From: RGIG3009 sp045595845
GTDB taxonomy: Bacteria > Bacillota > Clostridia > Oscillospirales > Acutalibacteraceae
Assembly: GCA_045595845.1 (NCBI GenBank)
Contig: JAZOBF010000019.1
Location: 1 to 64,000, forward strand
Length of the DNA stretch: 64,000 bases
Direction: 5' to 3'
Part shown: piece by piece, positions 41,501 through 50,267 of the stretch
Position numbering within the stretch: the first letter of the stretch is position 1
How the letters are laid out: each line of letters opens with the position of its first letter
The notes under the pieces: generated by a model
What the model was told of the DNA's origin: nothing
The model's input: the letters and a program-made list of their open reading frames with translations, nothing else
Databases searched by the model: none
Translations under genes and position numbers: made by a program

Positions 41501-42571
41501 TTATCGGAATACCCAACCGCGCTGAATACGGAAACTGAGCAAGAACAAAAGGCAATCTACAATCAGTTTCAGCAAGGTGGCGTTCCAGTTCAGCAAAGCA
41601 AACAGCCCGCTGGTAGCAAACGCCGACAACGAAGCCAACGCCACGCTGAGTACACAATATTTCAGCAGACACTTGCCGGTATGACCGCTACTTTTAAATA
41701 CCGCCTGTTTGTTCACGGTAAAGTTAAACAAGCCGGATAAAACACGCGCAATATAGGTGGCAATCACAATCATGGTTTCCGTTTTCACATCGGGAATCAG
41801 CAAGTTTAACAACGCAACCAGCGCAGTAAAAGCAAGAATATCCACCAAGAACGAAGAAAGTGATGTGAAAATAAATTTTAAGAAGATCGAATAAATGCGA
41901 ATGGAATCCAAAAGCGGATTGAAATGCGAGGACTTGTTTTCTTCAATATACACCGTCTCAATCGGCACTTCCAAAAGCAACATGCCGCAGTCGTGTGCAT
42001 CCAAAATCATGTTCATTTCATATTCGAACCGTTCGCCTTTGGTGGACAGAAAACGGCGCATGGCTTCAAGCGAGAAGCCGCGCAATCCCGTTTGCGTATC
42101 CGACAGCGTTATACCGCATAAAAGCCTCAAAATGCGGCTGGTGGTGCGATTACCAAAGCGGCTTCGTGCGGGAATATTCGCATTGTTGTCAGAGAAATCA
42201 CGGCATCCCATCACCAAGGCGTTTTGATGGGCAACCACTTCTTTGGCAACGGCAATCGTATCGGCAATACGGTGTTGACCGTCCGAGTCCACCGTGACGG
42301 CACCGTGACAGGGTTCTGACTCGTTGAGCAGATGATTAAACGCCGTTTTGAGCGCTCGCCCCTTGCCTTGGTTGACGGCGTGGCGAAGCACGGTACAACC
42401 GTAGTTGTCCCGTGCTTGTCGAAAGTAATCGTCATACTCCGCACTGCTGCCATCATTGACGACGAGTAGGCGTTCAAAACCCGCTTCGCGCAGGTCCGCG
42501 AGCAGGGTAAGTAATTTTTCATCGGGGTTTAGTGACGGGATAATGATCGTCACAGAACGATAAAGCTCCAT
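41501..42571 (-). CDS. Glycosyltransferase family 2 fused to GtrA-like domain
   Basis: 356-residue fusion. Residues 5-225 are a GT-A fold: IIIPSLNPDEKL, VVNDGSS, DSDGQHR as the DxD-type site, and TQTGLRGF as the dolichyl-phosphate-mannose-synthase-like signature. Residues 230-356 have four membrane helices of the GtrA family (ARVLSGLFNFTVNKQAVF is typical). Such fusions move a sugar onto undecaprenyl phosphate and flip it for wall or surface polymer glycosylation. A lone gene just downstream of the glycogen operon and not obviously part of it (46 bp gap). Confidence 0.9.
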   Translation of the reverse strand: MELYRSVTIIIPSLNPDEKLLTLLADLREAGFERLLVVNDGSSAEYDDYFRQARDNYGCTVLRHAVNQGKGRALKTAFNHLLNESEPCHGAVTVDSDGQHRIADTIAVAKEVVAHQNALVMGCRDFSDNNANIPARSRFGNRTTSRILRLLCGITLSDTQTGLRGFSLEAMRRFLSTKGERFEYEMNMILDAHDCGMLLLEVPIETVYIEENKSSHFNPLLDSIRIYSIFLKFIFTSLSSFLVDILAFTALVALLNLLIPDVKTETMIVIATYIARVLSGLFNFTVNKQAVFKSSGHTGKCLLKYCVLSVALASLSAFATSGLFALLNWNATLLKLIVDCLLFLLSFRIQRGWVFR

Positions 42572-42617
42572 GTGGCCTCACCTCTGTGCTTCAGTATACC
42601 TCATTTCTCGATACTTT

Positions 42618-44039
42618 TCAACCGTTTTTGAGCAATTTATACAAACGAATGTACTCATTCGCCGAACGCCCCCAACTGAAGTCGCACCGCATGGCACGCT
42701 CGGTCAACTGTTTCCATTCTTCCGTATTGCGGTAAACACGGATTCCGCGGCAAATGGCATCCAACATGTCATGGGCATTGTAGGTTTTAAAGGTGAACCC
42801 GTTCCCATTGCCGTCACCGCAATCCTGAATGGAATCCTTCAGTCCGCCCGTTTCGCGTACGATGGGAATCGCACCGTAGCGACAGGCAACCATTTGGGAT
42901 AATCCGCACGGCTCGCTTTTCGAGGGCATCAAGAACAAGTCGGATGCGGCGTAGATTTTTTGGGCGAGTTCCGGAACGAAGCCGGAACAGAAACAGAATT
43001 TTTCAGGGTATTTTTCATACATGGAACGGAAAAAGGTCTCGTAGGACCATTCGCCGGAACCGAGAATGACCACCTGCACATCTTCTTGCATAAGCTGTTC
43101 AAATACACATTGAACCAAATCAAATCCTTTATGGGAGGCAAGGCGGCTGACCATACCGATAAGCGGTACATCGTCACGAATCGGTAGTCCAAGCCGTTCC
43201 TGCAACGATCGTTTGTTAATCGCTTTGCCCGCCATATCCTCTGCCGAATACGGTGCAAAGAGATACGGATCGGTGGCGGGGTCGTAAGTATCGGTATCAA
43301 TACCGTTGAGAATACCCGACAATTTCCAGCTGCGCAGTTGCAAAATGGCATCCATGCCGTGTGAAAACCACGGATCGAGCAATTCCTGTGCATAAGTCGG
43401 ACTAACGGTACTGACACGGTTGGCGGTTTCAATACCCGCTTTCATCAAGTCGATGCAGTCACCGTGTTGTACGATTTCCCGTGCTTCATCCGGCAAGCCG
43501 AACACATCGCCGAGAATCTCCATGCCGTAAACGCCTTGATACTGAATATTGTGAATGGTATACAGCGTGCGGATGGAGGAATACGGCTCTTCTTGACCGT
43601 AAAACAAGGTATGATACACGGGAATAAGGGCACTCTGCCAATCATTGGCGTGAATGACATCCGGTTTAAAGTCAATGTACTTGAGCATTTCCAGCACCGC
43701 GCGAGAAAAGAATGCAAAACGCTCGGCATCGTCATAATGTCCGTAGAGTCCCTCGCGTTTAAAATAATACTGGTTGTCGAGTAAGTAGTAAATGACGCCG
43801 TTGACTTTGGCTTCAAACACACCGCAATATTGGCGCCGCCATGATACGGGAACGGAAAAACTGGTGAGGAATTTCATGTCTTTGCGCAGTTCGGCAGAAA
43901 TACACTCGTACAGGGGCATAACAACGCGACAGCCAACCAGCCGCGCGCGCAACGCGCGCGGTAACGACGCGGAAACATCACCAAGACCGCCTGTGACGGC
44001 AAACGGGCGAGCTTCTGCGGTAGCAAATAAAACTTTCAT
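42618..44039 (-). CDS. glgA: Glycogen synthase
   Basis: 473-residue ADP-glucose-dependent GT5 synthase elongating alpha-1,4-glucan. Family segments: MKVLFATAEARPFAVTGGLGDV, HANDWQSALIPVY, LNGIDTDTYDP, LIGMVSRLASHKGFDL and the late LMPSKSEPCGLSQM with the catalytic Glu. In the N-terminal KxGG motif the Lys is replaced by Val, a change also seen in some gut Clostridia as far as I recall. The ATG at 44039 is 5 bp after glgD; the longer reading overlaps glgD. Confidence 0.94.
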   Translation of the reverse strand: MKVLFATAEARPFAVTGGLGDVSASLPRALRARLVGCRVVMPLYECISAELRKDMKFLTSFSVPVSWRRQYCGVFEAKVNGVIYYLLDNQYYFKREGLYGHYDDAERFAFFSRAVLEMLKYIDFKPDVIHANDWQSALIPVYHTLFYGQEEPYSSIRTLYTIHNIQYQGVYGMEILGDVFGLPDEAREIVQHGDCIDLMKAGIETANRVSTVSPTYAQELLDPWFSHGMDAILQLRSWKLSGILNGIDTDTYDPATDPYLFAPYSAEDMAGKAINKRSLQERLGLPIRDDVPLIGMVSRLASHKGFDLVQCVFEQLMQEDVQVVILGSGEWSYETFFRSMYEKYPEKFCFCSGFVPELAQKIYAASDLFLMPSKSEPCGLSQMVACRYGAIPIVRETGGLKDSIQDCGDGNGNGFTFKTYNAHDMLDAICRGIRVYRNTEEWKQLTERAMRCDFSWGRSANEYIRLYKLLKNG

Positions 44040-44044
44040 AAGCG

Positions 44045-45157
44045 TTACACCATCGTGCCTTTCTTCACGGAAACGGGGTATTCGGCACACCCTTTCAGCG
44101 CGCGGCGGTCTCGAACACAAACATTCTTATCCGTAATGATATAATCCAACATGCTTCCTGCACCGATCATACTGCCTTGCATTAAAATACAATGGTCCAC
44201 CACCGCGTCGCGACTCACATGAACATCGCGAAATAAAATGGAATCTCGCACCGTTCCGTCGATTTTACATCCATCGGCGATGAGTGAATCCTCAACCTGT
44301 GCATGCAATCCGTATAAAGCAGGCGCGCAATCACGCACCTTGGTGTAAATCGGGCGGCTTGCCACAAACAAGCGCGCACGAACAGCCGGATCTAACAACG
44401 CCAAATTTGCTTCAAAATATCCGGCAAGCGACGAAATAGTCATGGCAAATTCAGGGATTTCGTACGCATACAACCAACGGTCCGCGATATGACGTTGCAG
44501 AATATCCCATTCAAAACTATACTGGTTACGGCTGACTGCGTTTTCAACCAGTTGCATGAGAAGCGTGCGAGACACCACATACAAGCCGATACCGTATAAC
44601 GCTTCGCCAATGGCGCGGCGAGTGATAATCATATCGGTGATACGGCCGGTGTCATCAGCGGTGATAATGGTTGAAGCGATATTCTCGGGAACGGTACCGC
44701 GTAGACATGCAACCGTGATATCTGCCTCGCTTTGAATATGAAAATTAACCAAACGGCGGTAATCGATATTCCCGACAATATGGCAATCGGACAGAATAAC
44801 ATAGTCGTGACGGCAATTTTCCAAGAAGTGTCGTATACCCGAAAGCGGCGCAACTCTGCCGTCATACTGATCTTCCGACGCACCAAACGGCGGCAAAAAA
44901 TACAAGCCTTGTGCCTTACGGGACAGATCCCATGCCTTGCCTGAGCCTAAGTGGTCCATCATGGATTGGTAGTTGTTTTTGGTAACCACGCCGACCTTGG
45001 ACACGCCGGCGTTCACCAAGTTGGATAAGGTGAAATCCACCAAGCGGTATCGTCCGCCGAACGGGACAGAACCCATCGCGCGGTTTTGCGTGAATTCCGG
45101 TAGGGCATCGTCGTGCATATTGGGAAACAGTAAGCCGAGTACGGTATTTCGATTCAT
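44045..45157 (-). CDS. glgD: Glucose-1-phosphate adenylyltransferase, GlgD subunit
   Basis: 370-residue partner of GlgC. It has the nucleotidyltransferase fold, but the N-terminal loop reads GLLFPNMHDDALPEF instead of the GGxGxRL of active GlgC, as in GlgD regulatory subunits. The C-terminal left-handed beta helix (about 285-365) is present. Known GlgC/GlgD enzymes of Firmicutes are heteromers in which GlgD tunes activity. The ATG at 45157 is 1 bp after the glgC stop, with AGGAAAAG upstream. Confidence 0.93.
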   Translation of the reverse strand: MNRNTVLGLLFPNMHDDALPEFTQNRAMGSVPFGGRYRLVDFTLSNLVNAGVSKVGVVTKNNYQSMMDHLGSGKAWDLSRKAQGLYFLPPFGASEDQYDGRVAPLSGIRHFLENCRHDYVILSDCHIVGNIDYRRLVNFHIQSEADITVACLRGTVPENIASTIITADDTGRITDMIITRRAIGEALYGIGLYVVSRTLLMQLVENAVSRNQYSFEWDILQRHIADRWLYAYEIPEFAMTISSLAGYFEANLALLDPAVRARLFVASRPIYTKVRDCAPALYGLHAQVEDSLIADGCKIDGTVRDSILFRDVHVSRDAVVDHCILMQGSMIGAGSMLDYIITDKNVCVRDRRALKGCAEYPVSVKKGTMV

Positions 45158-45158
45158 C

Positions 45159-46376
45159 TTACTTTTCCTCCTTTGCAACATCGCAGTCAATCATGGCTTT
45201 GGCGGGGATCACAGCACCCGCTCCAACGGTAACACCCGATGCGACAACGGCAACGCCCCAATCATCAAGGTTTTGCATATCCTCAGGGCGCATACCGATA
45301 GTGGCATTTTCTTCGATCACGGCATTTTCGGCAACGATGGCATACTGCACCACCGCGCCTTTTTTTACGGTAACGCCCGGCATGATAATCGAATCGCGGA
45401 TATGCGCGCCTTCTTCGACGGTGACGCCCGCAAACAATACACTGAAATCAACCGTTCCGTAAATGTTGCCGCCTTCGGTAATCATGCTGTTTTGCACCTG
45501 GGCGGTGTGGCTGATGTAGTGTGGCGGCAAGCCGGGGGTGCGGGAATAAATGCGCCAACTGTCATCCGACAGATCAAGCGGAACTTTGGGATTGAGCAAA
45601 TCCATGTTGGCTTCCCATAAACTATCAATCGTTCCGACATCTTTCCAATATCCCTCAAAGCGATACGCGTACATACGCTCACCCGCGGCAAGCATCGCCG
45701 GTAACACGTTTTTGCCGAAATCGTTTTGCGATTTGGGATCGTTTTCATCCGCCGTCAAATACGCCTTGAGCTTCTTCCAATTAAATACATAAATGCCCAT
45801 AGACGCCAGGTTGCTTTTCGGCTTTTTGGGTTTTTCTTCAAATTCATATACCGTGTTATCGGGATGAGTATTGAGAATACCGAAACGGCTCGCCTCTTCC
45901 CATTCCACCTCAATCACCGCAATCGTACAATCGGCGTTATTTTTCTTATGTTCTGCAATCATTTTAGCGTAATCCATTTTGTAAATGTGGTCGCCCGACA
46001 ACACAAGCACATATTCCGGATCATACCGCTCAATAAATACCATGTTCTGATAAATAGCATTGGCAGTACCCTTATACCAGTCAGCCCCTTTGTTGCGCTG
46101 ATACGGCGGCAACACATGGACGCCCGCATCCATACGGTCTAAATCCCACGGTTGACCGGACCCAATATAGTCACTAAGTTCAAGCGGTTGGTATTGTGTC
46201 AAAACACCCACAGTTTCAATTCCGGAGTTCACACAGTTAGACAAGGGGAAATCAATGATACGGTATTTTCCTCCATAAGGAACTGCCGGTTTTGCAACCG
46301 TGGTGGTCAGCGCATACAGACGGCTGCCTTGTCCGCCCGCCAGCAGCATAGCCACACATTCTTGTTTTCGAAACAT
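45159..46376 (-). CDS. glgC: Glucose-1-phosphate adenylyltransferase, catalytic subunit
   Basis: 405-residue enzyme that makes ADP-glucose, the committed step of glycogen synthesis. It has the active-site loop LAGGQGSRLYALT, then AKPAVPYGGKYRIIDFPLSN, VLSGDHIYKMDY and a C-terminal beta helix. The ATG at 46376 follows AAAGGAGT by eight bases. First gene of glgC-glgD-glgA, with a near-consensus promoter 40 bp upstream. No branching enzyme or phosphorylase gene lies in the window. Confidence 0.95.
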   Translation of the reverse strand: MFRKQECVAMLLAGGQGSRLYALTTTVAKPAVPYGGKYRIIDFPLSNCVNSGIETVGVLTQYQPLELSDYIGSGQPWDLDRMDAGVHVLPPYQRNKGADWYKGTANAIYQNMVFIERYDPEYVLVLSGDHIYKMDYAKMIAEHKKNNADCTIAVIEVEWEEASRFGILNTHPDNTVYEFEEKPKKPKSNLASMGIYVFNWKKLKAYLTADENDPKSQNDFGKNVLPAMLAAGERMYAYRFEGYWKDVGTIDSLWEANMDLLNPKVPLDLSDDSWRIYSRTPGLPPHYISHTAQVQNSMITEGGNIYGTVDFSVLFAGVTVEEGAHIRDSIIMPGVTVKKGAVVQYAIVAENAVIEENATIGMRPEDMQNLDDWGVAVVASGVTVGAGAVIPAKAMIDCDVAKEEK

Positions 46377-46413
46377 AAAAAGACTCCTTTCAAGTCTCAT
46401 AACTACCCATATC

Positions 46414-46442
46414 ATTATAGCAGAGCTGCGTGCGAAAATCAA
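46414..46442 (-). promoter_or_regulatory. glgC operon promoter
   Basis: On the minus strand TTGATT (46437-46442), 17-bp spacer, TATAAT (46414-46419), 37 bp before the glgC start. Confidence 0.85.
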
Positions 46443-46581
46443 GGGTAATTCGTCGCTTTTTCATAATATTGGGACAAGTTTAAATTTATTCTTGTGCAGT
46501 TTTTCTAAAAAACAGGAAATGTTTATTATAAACGCACCTTGAAAAAAGTACTATACCACAATCGCCTTGCATGCACAGTCG

Positions 46582-46618
46582 AAAAAAGGCACCCTGATAC
46601 TGCTATCAGAGTGCCTTG
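46582..46618 (-). terminator. mazF terminator
   Basis: AAGGCACTCTGATA-gcag-TATCAGGGTGCCTT on the minus strand, followed by TTTTT; 14 bp after the mazF stop. Confidence 0.85.
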
Positions 46619-46631
46619 TTGTATATGACCG

Positions 46632-46979
46632 TTACATCAGTCCGAAACTGATTTGTAATGCTTGGTCGATGCGTGTCATCGCGTTATCGTCTAATCGTCC
46701 CATATGTTCGCGAAGGCGCTTTTTATCTATGGTGCGAATCTGTTCCAGTAAAACGACCGAATCACGCGTCAGACCGCTCCCCTCAGTATTCACCTGAATA
46801 TGTGTCGGCAGACGCGCTTTATCCTTTTGACTGGTGATGGCGGCGGCGATCACAGTAGGGCTGTATCGGTTTCCCACATCATTTTGAACAATCAGAACCG
46901 GGCGTGTCCCACCTTGCTCTGAACCAACAACAGGACTGAGATCGGCATAATATATATCCCCGCGTCGAATGTTCGTCAT
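46632..46979 (-). CDS. mazF: MazF/PemK-family endoribonuclease toxin
   Basis: 115-residue mRNA interferase. The fold pattern RRGDIYYADLSPVVGSEQGGTRPVLIVQND is followed by AAITSQKDKARLPTHI; the active-site Arg (GTRP) and Thr (ITSQ) are both present. It is of the EndoA/YdcE type, which cuts at short A/C/U-rich sites. Normally an antitoxin gene sits just upstream, but here the upstream neighbour is divergent and unrelated, so the gene looks orphaned. Confidence 0.92.
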   Translation of the reverse strand: MTNIRRGDIYYADLSPVVGSEQGGTRPVLIVQNDVGNRYSPTVIAAAITSQKDKARLPTHIQVNTEGSGLTRDSVVLLEQIRTIDKKRLREHMGRLDDNAMTRIDQALQISFGLM

Positions 46980-47108
46980 CGCGTGTTCCCCCCTTTTGGT
47001 TTCCGTAAATAGTTTGTCCGTAATTTGCCCTCTTAATCATTGTATGCTCGTCCGTTTAAATTGACATAACCATGTGTTGACAAGCATAGGAATTAACGAG
47101 GTGATACG

Positions 47109-47615
47109 ATGGCCATTACGGAAGATATTTACGCGCGATGTCGATTGTGTTTACAACAGGCAGCGCATCTGCTTGACGGGGAGAAAATTGACGCCATTGC
47201 CATACAGGCGCGACGCAAAACCGCGGATATTGCTCAAAGCACTTTCTACGCAATGTTAAAACACGCCTTTATCACCCCCATCGACCGCGAAGATTTGTGG
47301 CTGATCCATACAGCCGCCGAACACATTCATCGTGAAGCCGAAAACACGGCATTACGGTTCTGCCGCGGCGAACAGCATCCCTCGTCCGAAGAGGAAACAA
47401 TACGGCGCGTTGTTGCCGCCTGTTGTACAGCAACGGAACAAATTATGTCCTCTTTCCCGGCTCTCGAGATATCCGCTTCGCACAAGCGTATTCTCAGGGA
47501 GGCCGAGTGTTTGTGTCATGCCGCGGACCGTATCGGCGAAAGCGCTTATCGGGTAGTCGAAGCGTGTGAACGGTTCATCATCGTTTTACAGTATGCCGCT
47601 TTAAAAAATACATAA
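47109..47615 (+). CDS. DUF47/PhoU-like protein
   Basis: 168-residue all-helical protein. The stretch MLKHAFITPIDREDLWLIHTAAEHI (about residues 57-81) matches the DUF47 (Pit accessory, PhoU-like) core FxTPIDREDI. DUF47 proteins pair with Pit phosphate permeases or act as metal-cluster PhoU relatives. No transporter is adjacent, and the remainder is Cys- and Ala-rich and diverged, so the link to phosphate is inference. GAGGTG precedes the ATG and a terminator follows. Confidence 0.65.
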   Translation: MAITEDIYARCRLCLQQAAHLLDGEKIDAIAIQARRKTADIAQSTFYAMLKHAFITPIDREDLWLIHTAAEHIHREAENTALRFCRGEQHPSSEEETIRRVVAACCTATEQIMSSFPALEISASHKRILREAECLCHAADRIGESAYRVVEACERFIIVLQYAALKNT

Positions 47616-47646
47616 AAAAACAGCCTTTCAGGAAAGGCTGTTTTTT
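47614..47646. terminator. Bidirectional terminator
   Basis: AAAAAAACAGCCTTTC-ag-GAAAGGCTGTTTTTT hairpin between convergent DUF47-like and XRE genes. Confidence 0.85.
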
Positions 47647-47647
47647 A

Positions 47648-48232
47648 TTATTGTCGTTTTTTCTTGCGAATGTGGAAACTCAACCATATTACCAGTTGAG
47701 CGGGAATCCAAAGAAAAACCAGCAACCACAGATCGGCAACATAGGCGTGAAAGATATAATACGCGAGTCCAAAAAGCGAAGTCACCAACAGCGATACCGT
47801 CAACAGATGATACCGCTCACGGCGCCACACGCTGTTGAGTACCAATAGAGTAATTAGCGAAAGCGGTACGGCGCACAAAAAGACAAGCCACACCCGTTTG
47901 TCAAGCGTCCAATGAAAAATCAAAAACAGCAGTACGGCAAACACCCAAATACCAACCAGGCAAACACCCGTAATCATGGACGAACTATACCGGATTTTAG
48001 CGGTTTTTCCGTCCCATGAATCGTGTGATGTCAGCATCCAATCCACCGTAACACCGAAATGATCGGCAATTGCTTTGGCAACCGTCAGATCGGGCATACC
48101 CTCGGCACGCTCCCATTTGGAGACCGATTTATCGGAGTAATTTAAAACTTCGGCAAGTTCCGCCTGTGTCAATCCTGCATTGGCACGCAGACGAATCAGA
48201 TTACCCGCAAATACATCTTTTACTTCTTCCAA
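47648..48232 (-). CDS. XRE regulator with membrane domain
   Basis: 194-residue protein. Residues 10-65 form a helix-turn-helix (GLTQAELAEVLNYSDKSVSKWERAEGMPD). Four membrane helices follow (about 90-110, 117-135, 142-160 and 165-185) and a basic tail RKKKRQ. The start is TTG with AAAGGAG nine bases upstream; it overlaps the ATP-grasp gene by 13 nt. The layout resembles the protein at 23190-23795, so the window has two such membrane-tethered XRE proteins. Confidence 0.82.
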   Translation of the reverse strand: MEEVKDVFAGNLIRLRANAGLTQAELAEVLNYSDKSVSKWERAEGMPDLTVAKAIADHFGVTVDWMLTSHDSWDGKTAKIRYSSSMITGVCLVGIWVFAVLLFLIFHWTLDKRVWLVFLCAVPLSLITLLVLNSVWRRERYHLLTVSLLVTSLFGLAYYIFHAYVADLWLLVFLWIPAQLVIWLSFHIRKKKRQ

Positions 48233-49107
48233 GTTGTTGCTCTCCTTTTCTCCAATCGTAACACTTCTTCAACAATAGCACCCGCCACATCCACGCCGGT
48301 GCAGGTGGTGATGCCCGCCATTTGAGCATTAGAATTGACTTCGCATACCAACCCTCCCGACAGCACATCCACGCCACCGAACCGAAGTCCCAAAGCACGG
48401 CAACACCGAACCGCCAACGCTTCTTCTTCGGGAGTGGACGCATACGGCACCGCCGTACCGCCATTTGCAATATTAGCACGAAAATCTGTCGCGTTCACTC
48501 GTTTCATTGCCGCAACAACACGGTCGCCAACCACATACAAACGCCTGTCTTCGCCCGCTGCTTCACGAATAAATTCCTGTAACAAAAACGGGCGGTGATC
48601 CATGCCGTATGCAAGAGAACGCAGTTGTGCGGGCGTTTGCGCCAAATATACTTGCTCACCCAATGAACCGTAACATTCTTTCACCACCATCGGATAGCCA
48701 AGCTGTTGTTCGGCGGCGCACAAAAACGATTCAATGGGTTTTGACACTTTGACATATGACATCGGTGCGAGCAAGGTTTTCGGCATGGGGATGCCGTGTT
48801 GTGCCAACACGCGATGCATGGCACTTTTGTCGTCGCATAACGCCACGGAATCGGCAGAGTTATACACCGCTATGCCACACGCTTCCAGCGCACGCGCAAG
48901 GCGCGTGTCCTTATCCCAGAACAACACGACATCTTCCGTTTCAAAAGGGCTGACCGATACCGTGGGGGCAAGCGTAACGGTGCAATCGGTGTTTTTCAGC
49001 ATACGCGCCTCCAAGCCTGCGCGCACAAGTGCCTGTTCTAAACGGCACACGGCATCAGGGGGTGCTTGATTCCAAAACCCGTTGTAAATTACCACATACT
49101 TTTTCAT
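48220..49107 (-). CDS. RimK-type ATP-grasp ligase
   Basis: 295-residue ATP-grasp enzyme (RimK/LysX group). Visible parts: the substrate-domain opening YVVIYNGFWNQ, the ATP-grasp KSAMHRVLAQHGIPMPKT, VVKECYGSLGEQV (glycine-rich loop), LLQEFI and late CEVNSNAQMAG with Mg-binding Glu/Asn. The family adds glutamate or other amino acids to protein, peptide or cofactor amino groups; the substrate here is unknown. It overlaps the CDF gene by 4 nt and the XRE gene by 13 nt, so the three are co-transcribed. Confidence 0.85.
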   Translation of the reverse strand: MKKYVVIYNGFWNQAPPDAVCRLEQALVRAGLEARMLKNTDCTVTLAPTVSVSPFETEDVVLFWDKDTRLARALEACGIAVYNSADSVALCDDKSAMHRVLAQHGIPMPKTLLAPMSYVKVSKPIESFLCAAEQQLGYPMVVKECYGSLGEQVYLAQTPAQLRSLAYGMDHRPFLLQEFIREAAGEDRRLYVVGDRVVAAMKRVNATDFRANIANGGTAVPYASTPEEEALAVRCCRALGLRFGGVDVLSGGLVCEVNSNAQMAGITTCTGVDVAGAIVEEVLRLEKRRATTWKK

Positions 49108-50267
49108 GTGTAACTATGCTCCACTGTCAATACCACAAATAATCGTTTATCCTCCGCTTGCAGGCGGTTTTGAATCTCCGCTTGCAGATTGGCTTTTTCA
49201 TAGCCGAAAGGGACCACTAAATCAAAAATAACATTAATGCGCTGTTCCCCGCGCACCAGACGAAAATCATGCAAGCTCAAGGTCGGATCCATATCTTGTA
49301 AAACCGTTTCGGTTAATGCGCGCAACTCACGCACCAGTTCATCCCGTGTATCGACCGGATCCATGTGAATACAGGCGGTGATGTTGAGTTCCTCCACCAA
49401 ACGACGCTCTACCGCGTCAACCAATTCATGGCTGTGCAGAATATCCCCCTCTGCCGGCACCTCGGCATGAAGCGACGCAATACACCGTCCCGGACCATAG
49501 TTATGTACAATGAGATCGTGAATACCCACAATCCCCTCGTTTTCCAACACAATACGGCGAATGTCCTCTACCAAATGAGGATCGGGACTTTCTCCAAGCA
49601 ATGGTGACAGGGTTTCTTTCATCATCGAAAAACCGGACCACATGACAAACACCGAAACAGCAAGACCGACATACCCGTCAACCTGAAGTGAAGTATAGTG
49701 CATCAGCAAGGACGATGCCAACACCACCGCGGTGCAAATGACATCGTTGCGACTGTCGGTTGCGACAGCAAGCAAAACTTGCGAATGAATATGTTTGCCG
49801 GCTGTACGGTTGAATCCCGCCATCCACAGTTTCACGGCGATGGAAACAACCAAAATGGCAATCGTAATCCAAGAAAACATAAAGGGCGTCGGATTGAGAA
49901 TTTTATCCACGGCACTGCTTGCCAATTCAAACCCTGCCAACATAATGAGTGCCGCCACGGTCAATGTGGACAGATACTCAATTCTGCCGTGCCCAAACGG
50001 ATGCTCCGCGTCCGGCGGTGAACCCGCCAACCGAAAACCAACCAATGTGACAATCGACGAACCCGCGTCCGATAAGTTGTTGAACGCATCCGCCACAATT
50101 GAAACACTCCCCGATACAACACCGACCGTGAATTTCAAGACGAATAAAAAAATATTGCAAACAAGCCCCACAACTCCCGCAAGTTTGCCGCAAGCGGTTC
50201 GCACGGCAGGCGATGCCGTATTTTCAAAATCGTACACGAAGCGGGAAATCAACGCTTTATTGAACAA
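49104..50267 (-). CDS. Cation diffusion facilitator family transporter
   Basis: 387-residue CDF exporter of divalent metals (Zn, Mn, Fe, Co). Six membrane helices; the helix-2 site DAFNNLSDAGSS and the helix-5 site (VATDSRNDVICT) supply the Asp residues of the transport site. A cytosolic C-terminal domain (about 215-290) and an extra tail complete it. I use the TTG at 50267, which has GGGAGAGG seven bases upstream and lies 19 nt inside the Nudix gene; longer readings would translate Nudix DNA out of frame. Confidence 0.88.
   Translation of the reverse strand: MFNKALISRFVYDFENTASPAVRTACGKLAGVVGLVCNIFLFVLKFTVGVVSGSVSIVADAFNNLSDAGSSIVTLVGFRLAGSPPDAEHPFGHGRIEYLSTLTVAALIMLAGFELASSAVDKILNPTPFMFSWITIAILVVSIAVKLWMAGFNRTAGKHIHSQVLLAVATDSRNDVICTAVVLASSLLMHYTSLQVDGYVGLAVSVFVMWSGFSMMKETLSPLLGESPDPHLVEDIRRIVLENEGIVGIHDLIVHNYGPGRCIASLHAEVPAEGDILHSHELVDAVERRLVEELNITACIHMDPVDTRDELVRELRALTETVLQDMDPTLSLHDFRLVRGEQRINVIFDLVVPFGYEKANLQAEIQNRLQAEDKRLFVVLTVEHSYT

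Noticed and set aside
46980..47108. Hidden short antitoxin gene upstream of mazF
   Set aside because: No ORF with a start site and helix-forming length can be read on the minus strand in this gap.
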